NCBI RefSeq assembly: GCF_000515335.1
Contig: NZ_KI911563.1
Location: 1,399,598 to 1,463,597 of the forward strand
Origin: Cohnella panacarvi Gsoil 349
Lineage (GTDB): Bacteria > Bacillota > Bacilli > Paenibacillales > Paenibacillaceae
Length of the DNA stretch: 64,000 nucleotides
Direction: 5' to 3'
The notes below the pieces were generated by a model. That model ran no database searches. It was given only the letters and a program-made list of their open reading frames with translations, and was not told the DNA's origin. The translations under genes were made by a program, and so were the position numbers. Below are positions 1 through 5,998 of this stretch, in pieces (position 1 is the first letter of the stretch; every line of letters begins with the position of its first letter).

Positions 1-705
1 CATACCTGGATGCCAGAGCAGCTCGGCGCGGCAGATTTGAGAAGGCTTGTTGAACAGCATGAACGGTTGTTCAATAGAGCAAAACGTGCCAGTAGACCAG
101 TTACAAGAATTGAAATCGCCCGCGTTGTTGTGGCCCGCGTTGCGGTGGCCCGCGTTGTAGTCGCCCGCGTTGTAGTCGCCCGCGTTGTTGTGGCCCGCGT
201 TGCGGTGGCCCGCGTTGTAGTCGCCCGCGTTGTTGTGGCCCGCGTTGTTGTGGCCCGCGTTGTTGTGGCCCGCGTTGTAGTCGCCCGCGTTGCGGTGGCC
301 CGCGTTGTAGTCGCCCGCGTTGTAGTCGCCCGCGTTGCGGTGGCCCGCGTTGTTGTGGCCCGCGTTGCGGTGGCCCGCGTTGGAAAGTCCGGTATTGCCT
401 TTTCCGCTGTTCGCCAGCTCGAGCATCTCTGCCCAACTCAGCTCGCGGGCGATCCGGATCACGTTCGTCGCGGACTTGTCGCCGTCGGTTACGACTTCAC
501 CAAGCGCTTCGATCTCGGCGACTCGGTTATCTGGATCAAAGTCGTAATAATTGAAGCAATCGGCGACCTTATCGCAGAAGTGGAAGCCGGATCCGCAGAC
601 GCGCAAGTGGCCTTCCAGCGTATACGTCTTGCCGACCTCGTACTGGAAGTCGCGGCATGTCCAATCACGATTGAAAACCTTGTAGCCTTTTACTGGTTCC
701 GTCAT
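1..705 (-). CDS. Phage pentapeptide-like repeat protein (partial, runs off the left edge)
   Basis: Read on the minus strand this is an open frame with no stop before the window edge (235 codons visible). It begins MTEPVKGYKVFNRDWTCR, has a conserved N-terminal domain of about 110 residues with Cys/His-rich text (VCGSGFHFCDKVADCFNYY), then 17 perfect-phase pentapeptides of the type N-A-G-[HD]-[RYN], then a C-terminal segment containing FMLFNKPSQ. This architecture is familiar from Firmicutes phage proteins of unknown role. The ATG overlaps the stop of the AbrB-like gene (ATGA), so the two are translationally coupled. The plus-strand frame over the same bases is a shadow. Function unknown; confident as a gene. 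Confidence 0.85.
   Translation of the reverse strand, partial: MTEPVKGYKVFNRDWTCRDFQYEVGKTYTLEGHLRVCGSGFHFCDKVADCFNYYDFDPDNRVAEIEALGEVVTDGDKSATNVIRIARELSWAEMLELANSGKGNTGLSNAGHRNAGHNNAGHRNAGDYNAGDYNAGHRNAGDYNAGHNNAGHNNAGHNNAGDYNAGHRNAGHNNAGDYNAGDYNAGHRNAGHNNAGDFNSCNWSTGTFCSIEQPFMLFNKPSQICRAELLWHPGM
121..375. repeat. 17 tandem 15-bp units encoding pentapeptides
   Basis: Seventeen units of 15 bp without phase loss, in only three versions that differ at the last two codons (encoding His-Arg, Asp-Tyr or His-Asn after Asn-Ala-Gly). The Asn, Ala and Gly codons are identical in all copies, pointing to recent expansion. Flanking codons outside 121-375 are degenerate members of the same repeat. Confidence 0.95.
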
Positions 706-959
706 GCGTGAACACCCCGGCTTTCAGCAATCTCGGAAACGCAGCTCGTGCAGATCAGCTTCTCGCGGATAACCTTAACGTCCGTCATGCTGCCGCAGAA
801 CACGCAGCCGGGCTCGTATCTGCGGAGAACAATTTGATTACCGTTAACGAAAATCTCCAAGGCCGTTCCCTCGGGCAGGTCCATCGTCTTGCGCATCTCC
901 ATAGGGATAACCACGCGCCCAAGTCCGTCGATTTTACGTACAATGCCAGTAGCTTTCAT
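702..959 (-). CDS. AbrB/MazE-type transcriptional regulator with C-terminal Cys pairs
   Basis: 85 residues. Residues 1-50 form a SpoVT/AbrB swapped-hairpin DNA-binding domain (MKATGIVRKIDGLGRVVIP, then LPEGTALEIFV). The C-terminal part carries CVFC and CTSC, likely a small zinc ribbon. A clear AAGGAGG site precedes the ATG by a suitable distance. Short AbrB-like proteins of this form are frequent in phages and plasmids of Bacillales and probably tune early or host transition-state genes; the target is not visible. It is upstream of, and overlaps by 4 bp, the pentapeptide gene. Confidence 0.85.
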   Translation of the reverse strand: MKATGIVRKIDGLGRVVIPMEMRKTMDLPEGTALEIFVNGNQIVLRRYEPGCVFCGSMTDVKVIREKLICTSCVSEIAESRGVHA

Positions 960-1045
960 AAAGATCCTCCTTGCCCCTGCCGCGTCGATGCGGTATGATG
1001 GGGTTGAATAGTGTTGTCTTGCGGCCTGATCGGATCCTACCCCGA

Positions 1046-1168
1046 TTAGGTCGTTTTTCGTTTCATCTGCCTCGTGGAATCACTAGGATTCGATAAGGCT
1101 CCAACATGCCCCACTTGCCAGTTGGGAGCCAATTTCTTGTTAGTCGGCTTGGTTTTAACTCTCTCCAT
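1046..1168 (-). CDS. Small hypothetical phage protein (40 aa)
   Basis: Minus-strand frame starting MERVKTKPTNKKLAPNW and ending in a basic tail (QMKRKTT). A purine-rich AAGGGGTGA stretch sits just ahead of the ATG. Basic and without a recognisable domain. A still shorter frame (1171-1236, 21 aa, basic) lies just upstream and may be coupled to it. Both are supported only by spacing, ribosome site and position inside a continuous minus-strand early block. Confidence 0.45.
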   Translation of the reverse strand: MERVKTKPTNKKLAPNWQVGHVGALSNPSDSTRQMKRKTT

Positions 1169-1243
1169 GCTCACCCCTTTGGCTCCGTTTCTCCAGCCAG
1201 CTTGCGACGTCTTGCTTCTCCCATATCGTTGTTCATCTCCCTC

Positions 1244-1390
1244 TCAGATTTTCTTGTCGAAATGCCGATCATCTAGCTCACTCTCTGCCTGCTTGTCCGA
1301 CTGCTTAGCGATCGATGTTATCGCCATCATGACTACGCCGAAGATTGTTCCAACGAATACGCCAATAATGAACCAGCTACTCCCGCTCAT
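1244..1390 (-). CDS. Small single-pass membrane protein, DUF3789-like
   Basis: 48 residues: one hydrophobic helix (WFIIGVFVGTIFGVVMMAI) followed by a charged tail. This pattern matches the short DUF3789-type proteins that are common in phage early regions. Its ATG overlaps the TGA of the upstream gene (ATGA), indicating coupled translation. It probably sits in the cytoplasmic membrane; role unknown. Confidence 0.7.
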   Translation of the reverse strand: MSGSSWFIIGVFVGTIFGVVMMAITSIAKQSDKQAESELDDRHFDKKI

Positions 1391-1584
1391 GACGGCACCA
1401 AGATCGCGCCGTTTAGACTGTAGTCCAGCCTTACACGCAGCGGACGCTCCAAGCGTTTGACAAGCGGCTCGGACTCCGGAACAGCAGGCATCCGATAGAA
1501 TGACGGACTATACTGCGCTTTCGCGTCACCTTCATACGCTACGAGTGTGCCGGTAAGGTCCGGCATTGCGTTAACTGCTTGCAT
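1387..1584 (-). CDS. Hypothetical phage protein (65 aa)
   Basis: Begins MQAVNAMPDLTGTLVAYEGD. A textbook AAGGAGGTGA ribosome site lies six bases before the ATG and the 3' end overlaps the next gene by four bases, so it is convincingly expressed. No domain that I recognise; contains a run of Pro, Tyr and Arg residues and no membrane segment. Confidence 0.7.
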   Translation of the reverse strand: MQAVNAMPDLTGTLVAYEGDAKAQYSPSFYRMPAVPESEPLVKRLERPLRVRLDYSLNGAILVPS

Positions 1585-1673
1585 CCTTGTTCACCTCCTT
1601 AGCAGGGTTTACTCTCTTTCTGTCGAATATTGGAAATTGACCAAATTCACTAAATCAATACAGGAGGGTACCT

Positions 1674-1952
1674 ATGTCTGTCCATGCTGTTAGCTTCCAA
1701 CTGTCTGGAACTGGTTCATACCCAGCATTTTTTAACGACATCAGAACTTACGAGTACTGCAAGGTTCACGAAACGCTTTGGCTTGTTGGATTGCCTGGAG
1801 ACAATGAGAACGATGTCGTCTACAACTTCTTGCAAAAACACATTACGAACAATGATTTTCTCGTCGTGATCAAAGTCGACGGTGATCGCCTAAAAAAGAT
1901 GCAAGGTTGGGTTAAGCCTCAGGTATGGGCATGGCTTCGCGCTCAAGCGTAA
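1674..1952 (+). CDS. Small protein resembling the Cas2-fold 'SinR family' proteins
   Basis: 92 residues with a strong CAGGAGGG site. The sequence alternates predicted strands and helices, has an early hydrophobic strand (HAVSFQLSG), a mid segment ETLWLVGLPG, then DFLVVIKVDGD and a terminal aromatic helix (GWVKPQVWAWL). This resembles short phage/plasmid proteins with a ferredoxin-like Cas2/VapD-type fold that are annotated as SinR family. I see no catalytic residues to assign nuclease activity. It is the only plus-strand gene within a minus-strand early block and its 3' end overlaps the convergent gene by about 40 bp. Family call is by resemblance only. Confidence 0.6.
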   Translation: MSVHAVSFQLSGTGSYPAFFNDIRTYEYCKVHETLWLVGLPGDNENDVVYNFLQKHITNNDFLVVIKVDGDRLKKMQGWVKPQVWAWLRAQA

Positions 1953-2211
1953 TACCCGACACGTGATCGCCTCTTATGAATTGATCATGAGTACATCTTT
2001 CCGATTCATTCGAAGCCTCTGTTGCCGCAGAGGTTTCTTTGTTGTTACCCTCCACGGTCACCGCGGCGTTAAGCTTGTCCGCATCCTCTTGCGCGAACTT
2101 CTCAGTAATCCACAGCGGCGATGGTGCGCGCTCGTTCTTCTTGGTGTCCCATACGCAGAGGAACGTGGTACCGTCGAGCTGCCAGGGTCTTACTTCGTAA
2201 CGCGGTTTGAT
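1912..2211 (-). CDS. Hypothetical phage protein with apparent ATC start
   Basis: A 100-codon minus-strand frame beginning IKPRYEVRPWQLDGTTFL and ending MPIPEA. The N-terminal half is very like short phage proteins that normally start MKPRYEVRPW or MIKPRYEVRPW. Here the codon in the start position reads ATC (2211-2209); an in-frame TGA lies three codons upstream and no canonical start occurs near the N-terminus. AAGGAG lies nine bases ahead. Either a rare ATC start or a point mutation of ATG. The C-terminal 40 residues are polar and probably disordered. Confidence 0.6.
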   Translation of the reverse strand: MKPRYEVRPWQLDGTTFLCVWDTKKNERAPSPLWITEKFAQEDADKLNAAVTVEGNNKETSAATEASNESERCTHDQFIRGDHVSGITLEREAMPIPEA

Positions 2212-2261
2212 AGGTAGTCACTCCTTCTGTTGGGCCACAAGGCTTGTCCTTCACACAGCTC

Positions 2262-2444
2262 CTAACGGGAGCTGCTTTCTACTTTTGGGACGAGGCTGTA
2301 TTTATTGCCGGTCATTGCCTCCGCCCAGATCAATTTACATTGAGAGGGGAGGTTGGTCTTCATCGGGTCGATCTCAACCAACTTCCCCTCAACTTCAAAA
2401 AAATGGCCGCCGATTCGTAACTTTGGACGCTCAGCGCGTTTCAC
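2262..2444 (-). CDS. Hypothetical phage protein (60 aa, GTG start)
   Basis: Begins at a GTG preceded at six bases by AGGAGGTG; product begins MKRAERPKLRIGGHFFEV. The central region (EGKLVEIDPMKTNLPSQCK) is unremarkable and no domain is recognised. It sits between the Cro-like gene and the preceding early gene, in the same direction, and so is probably transcribed from the same early promoter. Confidence 0.65.
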   Translation of the reverse strand: MKRAERPKLRIGGHFFEVEGKLVEIDPMKTNLPSQCKLIWAEAMTGNKYSLVPKVESSSR

Positions 2445-2489
2445 GGCAACACCTCCTGACGAAACATATGCAGAACGGATTGTCCGAGT

Positions 2490-2735
2490 TTACTGATTAA
2501 CAGCCCGCTGTTCTCCTAAGCTAAACTTAGGATTTGACTCAAAAAAAATGATTGCGCTTACCTCACACTCAAGTGCTTGCGCTACCCGAACCGCCTCGCG
2601 TATTTTCATATCAGACGGTTTAGCTTCCCACTTTGCATACGTGCTTGGATGGACTCCTATTGCTGCCGCAATATCCTGTTTATCCAAGTTCTTGTATGCC
2701 CGCCACTCCCGCAAGGTTTTCCTGATTGCCTCCAT
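2490..2735 (-). CDS. Cro-like XRE-family repressor
   Basis: 81 residues from the ATG at MEAIRKTLREW. I chose this start because AAGGAGGTG lies upstream of it; an upstream GTG falls inside the ribosome site. Residues 1-60 form a helix-turn-helix of the XRE type (NLDKQDIAAAIGVHPSTYAKWE). Divergent from the S24 repressor across a 150-bp control region full of CCTAAG/ATCTAA palindromes, so it is the natural candidate for the antagonist (Cro) of the lysogeny switch and for the first gene of the early operon. One copy of the operator palindrome lies within its own 3' coding end. Confidence 0.85.
   Translation of the reverse strand: MEAIRKTLREWRAYKNLDKQDIAAAIGVHPSTYAKWEAKPSDMKIREAVRVAQALECEVSAIIFFESNPKFSLGEQRAVNQ
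2515..2531. promoter_or_regulatory. Operator palindrome inside the 3' end of the Cro-like gene
   Basis: CCTAAGCTAAACTTAGG, a 17-bp palindrome with 6-bp arms. It is the exact reverse complement of the site at 2772-2788, so both are probably bound by the same repressor. About 240 bp separate them, which would allow looping. Confidence 0.7.
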
Positions 2736-2764
2736 TGCGCCTAACACCTCCTTCCGGTGAACCT

Positions 2765-2794
2765 ATCTTATCCTAAGTTTAGCTTAGGTGTCAA
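2765..2794 (-). promoter_or_regulatory. Early (Cro-side) promoter
   Basis: Minus-strand TTGACA at 2794-2789 and TAAGAT at 2770-2765 with an 18-bp spacer. The spacer is filled by the 17-bp operator palindrome, so repressor binding would block RNA polymerase directly. The Cro-like gene starts 30 bp downstream. Confidence 0.75.
2772..2788. promoter_or_regulatory. Operator palindrome between -35 and -10 of the early promoter
   Basis: CCTAAGTTTAGCTTAGG, perfect arms CCTAAG/CTTAGG. Same sequence as 2515-2531 in opposite orientation. Confidence 0.8.
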
Positions 2795-2822
2795 TAGGTT
2801 TAGCTCCAATAAATTACACTTC

Positions 2823-2840
2823 ATCTAAGTAAATTTAGAT
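2823..2840. promoter_or_regulatory. Operator palindrome, ATCTAA type
   Basis: ATCTAA-N6-TTAGAT, an 18-bp inverted repeat lying just upstream of the repressor promoter. A matching half-site (AACTTAGAT) follows at 2852-2860 within that promoter. The arms differ from the CCTAAG sites by outer bases, perhaps giving graded affinity. Confidence 0.65.
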
Positions 2841-2846
2841 TTGTTG

Positions 2847-2875
2847 TTGTAAACTTAGATTACACGTGCTACAAT
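2847..2875 (+). promoter_or_regulatory. Repressor promoter
   Basis: TTGTAA (2847-2852), 17-bp spacer, TACAAT (2870-2875). An operator half-site lies in the spacer and a full palindrome lies just upstream, the arrangement expected for autoregulation of the downstream repressor. Confidence 0.65.
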
Positions 2876-2901
2876 CAAGAAAAAATGTTAGGGGAATAAC
2901 C

Positions 2902-3567
2902 GTGAACACCATTACTTTCTCAAAAAATCTAAGAAAATTTAGATCAATGAAGGGTCTTTCTAAGACAGAGTTAGCCAAGAGAGTTGGTGTGTCTGATGTA
3001 ATGATAGGATATTGGGAATCGGGCAAGAATGAGCCTCGGATGGGGAAAGTTGAAATGATCGCTGATGTATTAGGCGTGTCAATAGATGATCTGCTATTCG
3101 AGGAAACTCCCTCCGGTAACAACTTGCCTCCAAATGCTATACCAGTCAAGGGGAAGTCGTGGGAAGTCCCATTATACGGGTCTATTGCAGCCGGGGTTCC
3201 TCTCGAAATGCTTCGAGTTGAAGAATATATAGAGGTACCTGAAGCGATTGCCGAGAACCATCCAACTGCATTCTTGCTCAAGGTAAACGGGGACAGCATG
3301 AACAAAATCGTTCCAAATGGAGCATATGCATTAATTGACCCTAGCGAAGAGGTTAATAACGGAGATGTTGCAGCAGTGGCAGTTAACGGACAAGACGCTA
3401 CACTTAAGCGGTTTTACCAACTTCACAATACGATCGCGTTAGAACCGGACAGCTACAACCCCGAGCATGTCGCAAAGTTATACGACTCAAATAGCGAAGA
3501 TTCTGCGAATCTAAGATTAATTGGAAAAATGGTTTGGTATATGTCTCCTGTCAATATCAAGTATTAA
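2902..3567 (+). CDS. CI/LexA-type phage repressor, XRE HTH plus S24 peptidase
   Basis: 221 residues from a GTG at 2902 (AGGGG six to seven bases upstream; the longer in-frame ATG at 2866 would start inside the promoter). Residues 1-60 are an XRE helix-turn-helix (LSKTELAKRVGVSDVMIGYWE). The C-terminal half is an S24/LexA self-cleaving domain: the Ala-Gly of GSIAAGVP is a likely cleavage site, the Ser of NGDSMNKIV and the Lys of DATLKRFY are the catalytic dyad. This predicts maintenance of lysogeny and RecA-dependent induction after DNA damage. It precedes the recombinase by 17 bp and is probably co-transcribed with it. Confidence 0.9.
   Translation: MNTITFSKNLRKFRSMKGLSKTELAKRVGVSDVMIGYWESGKNEPRMGKVEMIADVLGVSIDDLLFEETPSGNNLPPNAIPVKGKSWEVPLYGSIAAGVPLEMLRVEEYIEVPEAIAENHPTAFLLKVNGDSMNKIVPNGAYALIDPSEEVNNGDVAAVAVNGQDATLKRFYQLHNTIALEPDSYNPEHVAKLYDSNSEDSANLRLIGKMVWYMSPVNIKY
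2927..2944. promoter_or_regulatory. Operator palindrome within the first codons of the repressor gene
   Basis: ATCTAA-N6-TTAGAT, identical arms to the 2823-2840 site, located in codons 9-15 of the repressor reading frame (encoding N-L-R-K-F-R). Binding here would act as a roadblock to the repressor's own transcript. Confidence 0.6.
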
Positions 3568-3584
3568 ATTCTGGAGGGTATCTC

Positions 3585-5036
3585 ATGCGTGTTGCTGCGT
3601 ACATTCGCGTATCGACTGATGAACAAGCCGACAAAGGAAATTCATTACCTGAGCAAAAAGAACGTTTAGAGGCGTACTGTAAGGCTATGGGGTGGAACCA
3701 TCCGACTTTTTTTCCTGATGAAGGACAGAGCGCGAAAGACATGCGACGCCCATACGTCCAAAAGTTAATCGATCGTGTGAAGCAAAAAGAGTTCGATATC
3801 GTGCTTACATCGAAACTCGATCGTATGTCCCGGAACCTACTTGACATGCTCCAATTCGTTAAATTACTTGATGAATATGATTGCCACTACGTTTCGGCTA
3901 CAGAGAGTTTTGATACTTCAACAGCTGTTGGCCGAATGGTCCTCCAACTCCTTGCGACATTTGCAGAGTTTGAGCGAGAACGTAACAGTGAACGAGTAAA
4001 AGATAATATGCTCTCGCTTGCACGGAACACCAACAAAGCCCTGACTAGACCATGTTTCGGTCTAGACATCTACAACGGGATGTACGAAATCAACGATAAT
4101 GAATCCCAATTTGTATTACTAATGGCGGATCTTGCTGAAGCTGGAGACGGATATCGAATGATAGCAAAGAAATTAAACGAACGTGGATCTTGTACTAAAG
4201 CAGGTAAACCTTGGGATCAGACGAACATAAAACGTGTTTTACGGAACCCAGTTATAGCCGGAAATACGATATACAATATGCGCGAGAATAAGAACGGTAA
4301 AACCGTAATTCGAGATAAGGAACAATGGATTGTTAAAGAGAACACTCACCCAGCCATCATTCCGCCAGAGCGGCAACAGAGGATATTAGCAATACTGGAT
4401 AGCCGAATCCCGGCAAATAAACATGCAGATAGTGAGACCTATCTGCTCACCGGGCTCGTAAAGTGCGGACACTGTGGACGTAATATGCGTGGTAATACAG
4501 CGAGATATAAGCGACCAAACAACAAGAATTACGATTATTTCAGATATATTTGTTCCGGGTATGCTATTGGTTACGAATGTAAGCACCACGCAGTCCATCG
4601 AGAAGATTTGGAGAGTTTAATTATTAGTGAGGTCAATAAATTGATTGAATCTAAGTCCGATACACTTGACTTGCAGATTACTGCACCACGATCAAACGCT
4701 AGCGAAATTGATGAAATCAAATCTCAACTCGCAAAGGTTGACAAACGAATTCAGAAACAGATTGAGGCCTATGAAAACGAGTTAATTTCCGCGCAGGATC
4801 TAAAGGCCGCAAGTGAGCGTACAGAAAAAGACCGAAATGAGCTGTTACGCAGGTTAGAACAAGGGGATCGACGGAAAGTAAGCGCAGAGGAGCTGCAGAA
4901 GTCCGTGAGAGCTTTATACGTCGACATATCAGGGGCCGATCGAGTCAGAGCAAAAAATGCGCTTCGCCAAATTATCAATCGGATCGAACTATTGAACGGA
5001 GAGATTGTGAATGTTGTTTGGCAAACACATGTTTAG
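3585..5036 (+). CDS. Large serine recombinase (phage integrase)
   Basis: 483 residues from the ATG at 3585 with GGAGGG ahead; the longer frame overlaps the repressor. Residues 1-150 are the resolvase catalytic domain (MRVAAYIRVSTDEQADKGNS, nucleophile Ser10; then TSKLDRMSRN and FAEFERERNSERV). Next is the recombinase domain (RMIAKKLNERG, IKRVLRNPVIAGN), a zinc ribbon (CGHCG and a later CSG...C) near residues 300-340, a coiled coil near residues 380-430 and a short C-terminal beta segment. This family integrates and, with a directionality factor, excises phage DNA at short att sites without host factors. Its stop codon lies one base before host cotJC sequence. Confidence 0.95.
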   Translation: MRVAAYIRVSTDEQADKGNSLPEQKERLEAYCKAMGWNHPTFFPDEGQSAKDMRRPYVQKLIDRVKQKEFDIVLTSKLDRMSRNLLDMLQFVKLLDEYDCHYVSATESFDTSTAVGRMVLQLLATFAEFERERNSERVKDNMLSLARNTNKALTRPCFGLDIYNGMYEINDNESQFVLLMADLAEAGDGYRMIAKKLNERGSCTKAGKPWDQTNIKRVLRNPVIAGNTIYNMRENKNGKTVIRDKEQWIVKENTHPAIIPPERQQRILAILDSRIPANKHADSETYLLTGLVKCGHCGRNMRGNTARYKRPNNKNYDYFRYICSGYAIGYECKHHAVHREDLESLIISEVNKLIESKSDTLDLQITAPRSNASEIDEIKSQLAKVDKRIQKQIEAYENELISAQDLKAASERTEKDRNELLRRLEQGDRRKVSAEELQKSVRALYVDISGADRVRAKNALRQIINRIELLNGEIVNVVWQTHV

Positions 5037-5052
5037 TCTCGCGATACAAAAG
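5037..5052. other. Prophage-host junction (attR region)
   Basis: The recombinase stop ends at 5036 and CotJC-like coding sequence in the same direction becomes recognisable by about 5043-5052. The crossover core must lie here or in the last bases of the recombinase gene. The exact core cannot be set without the left end of the element. Confidence 0.6.
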
Positions 5053-5258
5053 GCGATCCGATCTCCGATCTGTACGAGGACATCGCGGCCGAGGAGAAAG
5101 CCCGCGCGACTTATCAATGGCTAATCGACTATACCGACGACGTCGATATTCAAGACAGCTTGAAATTCCTCCGCGAGCGCGAGATCGTGCATTCGCTGCG
5201 CTTCAAAGAAGCAGTCGAAATCCTCAAGGCGGACCGGGAGCAGAAGAAGGTATTCTAA
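5037..5258 (+). pseudogene. cotJC: 3' part of cotJC, spore-coat manganese catalase, split by the prophage
   Basis: Open frame of 73 codons to TAA at 5256, with no start of its own. It reads GDPISDLYEDIAAEEKARAT, then YQWLIDYTDDVDIQ, then LRFKEAVEILKADREQKKVF, which is the conserved C-terminal quarter of CotJC/manganese-catalase proteins including the Glu and His (AAEEKA, EIVHSL) of the dimanganese site. CotJC is normally about 190 residues and made in the mother cell with CotJA and CotJB. The missing 5' part is expected on the far side of the prophage, outside the window. The fragment is undamaged, so it may be rejoined if the element is excised in the mother cell; that is inference from skin and SPbeta precedents. 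Confidence 0.85.
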
Positions 5259-5329
5259 GGCCGAGCCTGGTAAAATAATCGCCTGCGTTCATGCAGTAAT
5301 TATCAGCCGGTTAGACTGATGGTCCTGTG

Positions 5330-5406
5330 ATACATGCAATACTGCAGTTATTCGAACGATTACCTTCCAATCGGAACTTTTCCCCACAGAATAGCTGCAC
5401 TTACGC
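5330..5406 (-). repeat. Copy of a dispersed intergenic repeat
   Basis: Read on the minus strand this segment (AGTGCAGCTATT, then GGGAAAAGTTCCGATTGG, then AATAACTGCAGTATTGCATG) parallels 38322-38400 on the plus strand, which has AGTGCAGCTATT, GCGGAAAATGAGAGTTCCGG and GATGCAGTTATTC. The two lie in non-coding gaps 33 kb apart in opposite orientation. No open frame is shared. Confidence 0.5.
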
Positions 5407-5482
5407 AGGTCATTACCCGCAGCCTTACGAATCGAATGAATCTCATGTATTATTACACCAATTCAGCCGCCGTCCGCAAAAA

Positions 5483-5516
5483 ATCAAGACCGTGTACCTT
5501 GGTACACGGTCTTGAT
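5483..5516 (-). terminator. Terminator of zur
   Basis: Perfect 16-bp inverted repeat (ATCAAGACCGTGTACC / GGTACACGGTCTTGAT) with a 2-base loop, followed on the minus strand by six T residues. It overlaps the end of zur and separates host core from the cotJC/prophage side. 5259-5482 otherwise holds only the dispersed repeat. Confidence 0.9.
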
Positions 5517-5519
5517 CGC

Positions 5520-5963
5520 CTATACTTTTTCCTGCGACGCCGATTGGCACGACTCGCAAATCCCGTACACCTCGAACCGGTGGTTCAAGATCTTATAGTC
5601 GCCGGGAAGCTGCAGTTGCTGCTCCATCGGACAGTACTCGAACGTCAGCGTCTTCTCGCAATTGACGCAAATCAGATGGTGATGATGGTGATCGATGCAG
5701 CTCCCTTTGAACTTAAGCCCGCCGTCCATGAAGTAGAACTGCTCGAGCACACCCATCTCGCTCAGCATTCTGAGATTGCGGTACACCGTCTCGAAGCTCA
5801 CGCTCGGGTATATTCGGCTCATCTCGTCATAGACGTCCTTCGGAGACAAGTACCCTTCATTGCCGGCGAATATGTTCGCAAGCGTCTTGCGCTGATCGGT
5901 AATTCGCCAGCCGCTTCTCGACATCGCCGCCAGCATGTCTTGTTCCAAGTTAGGATTCGACAT
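5520..5963 (-). CDS. zur: Fur-family regulator, Zur type (zinc uptake repressor)
   Basis: 147 residues. Winged-helix DNA-binding part at residues 10-85 (YPSVSFETVYRNLRMLSEMG), then the dimerisation/metal part with a DHHHHHLICVNC block and two CxxC pairs (CVNC, CESC) that form the structural zinc site. The HHHHH-containing block and spacing are like Bacillus Zur rather than Fur or PerR. It would repress zinc-uptake and zinc-sparing genes when zinc is replete. The gene is monocistronic with a strong terminator; it is 35 bp downstream of ytvI. Zur versus another Fur paralogue is judged from sequence resemblance. Confidence 0.85.
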   Translation of the reverse strand: MSNPNLEQDMLAAMSRSGWRITDQRKTLANIFAGNEGYLSPKDVYDEMSRIYPSVSFETVYRNLRMLSEMGVLEQFYFMDGGLKFKGSCIDHHHHHLICVNCEKTLTFEYCPMEQQLQLPGDYKILNHRFEVYGICESCQSASQEKV

Positions 5964-5998
5964 TCGCTAAGCCCACCTTTATTCCGACTATTGCACGA

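Larger units (their letters stand above)
1..5036. mobile_element. Right end of a prophage inserted in cotJC
   Basis: This block has the layout of a temperate phage control region: small early genes on the minus strand, a Cro-like gene, a divergent S24-type repressor and a serine recombinase at the extreme end. The recombinase stop codon is followed immediately by host cotJC coding sequence, which marks the right boundary. The left boundary lies outside the window. Base composition is lower in GC than the core that follows. Gene content is seen directly; that the element is still mobile is inference. Confidence 0.85.

Noticed and set aside
10..711. Plus-strand protein of Val-Ala-Arg repeats
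   Set aside because: Shadow of the minus-strand pentapeptide gene, which has conserved flanking domains and a coupled start.
1171..1236. 21-residue basic phage peptide
   Set aside because: Starts near a purine-rich site and is followed by another small frame, but too short and without family resemblance to list as a gene.
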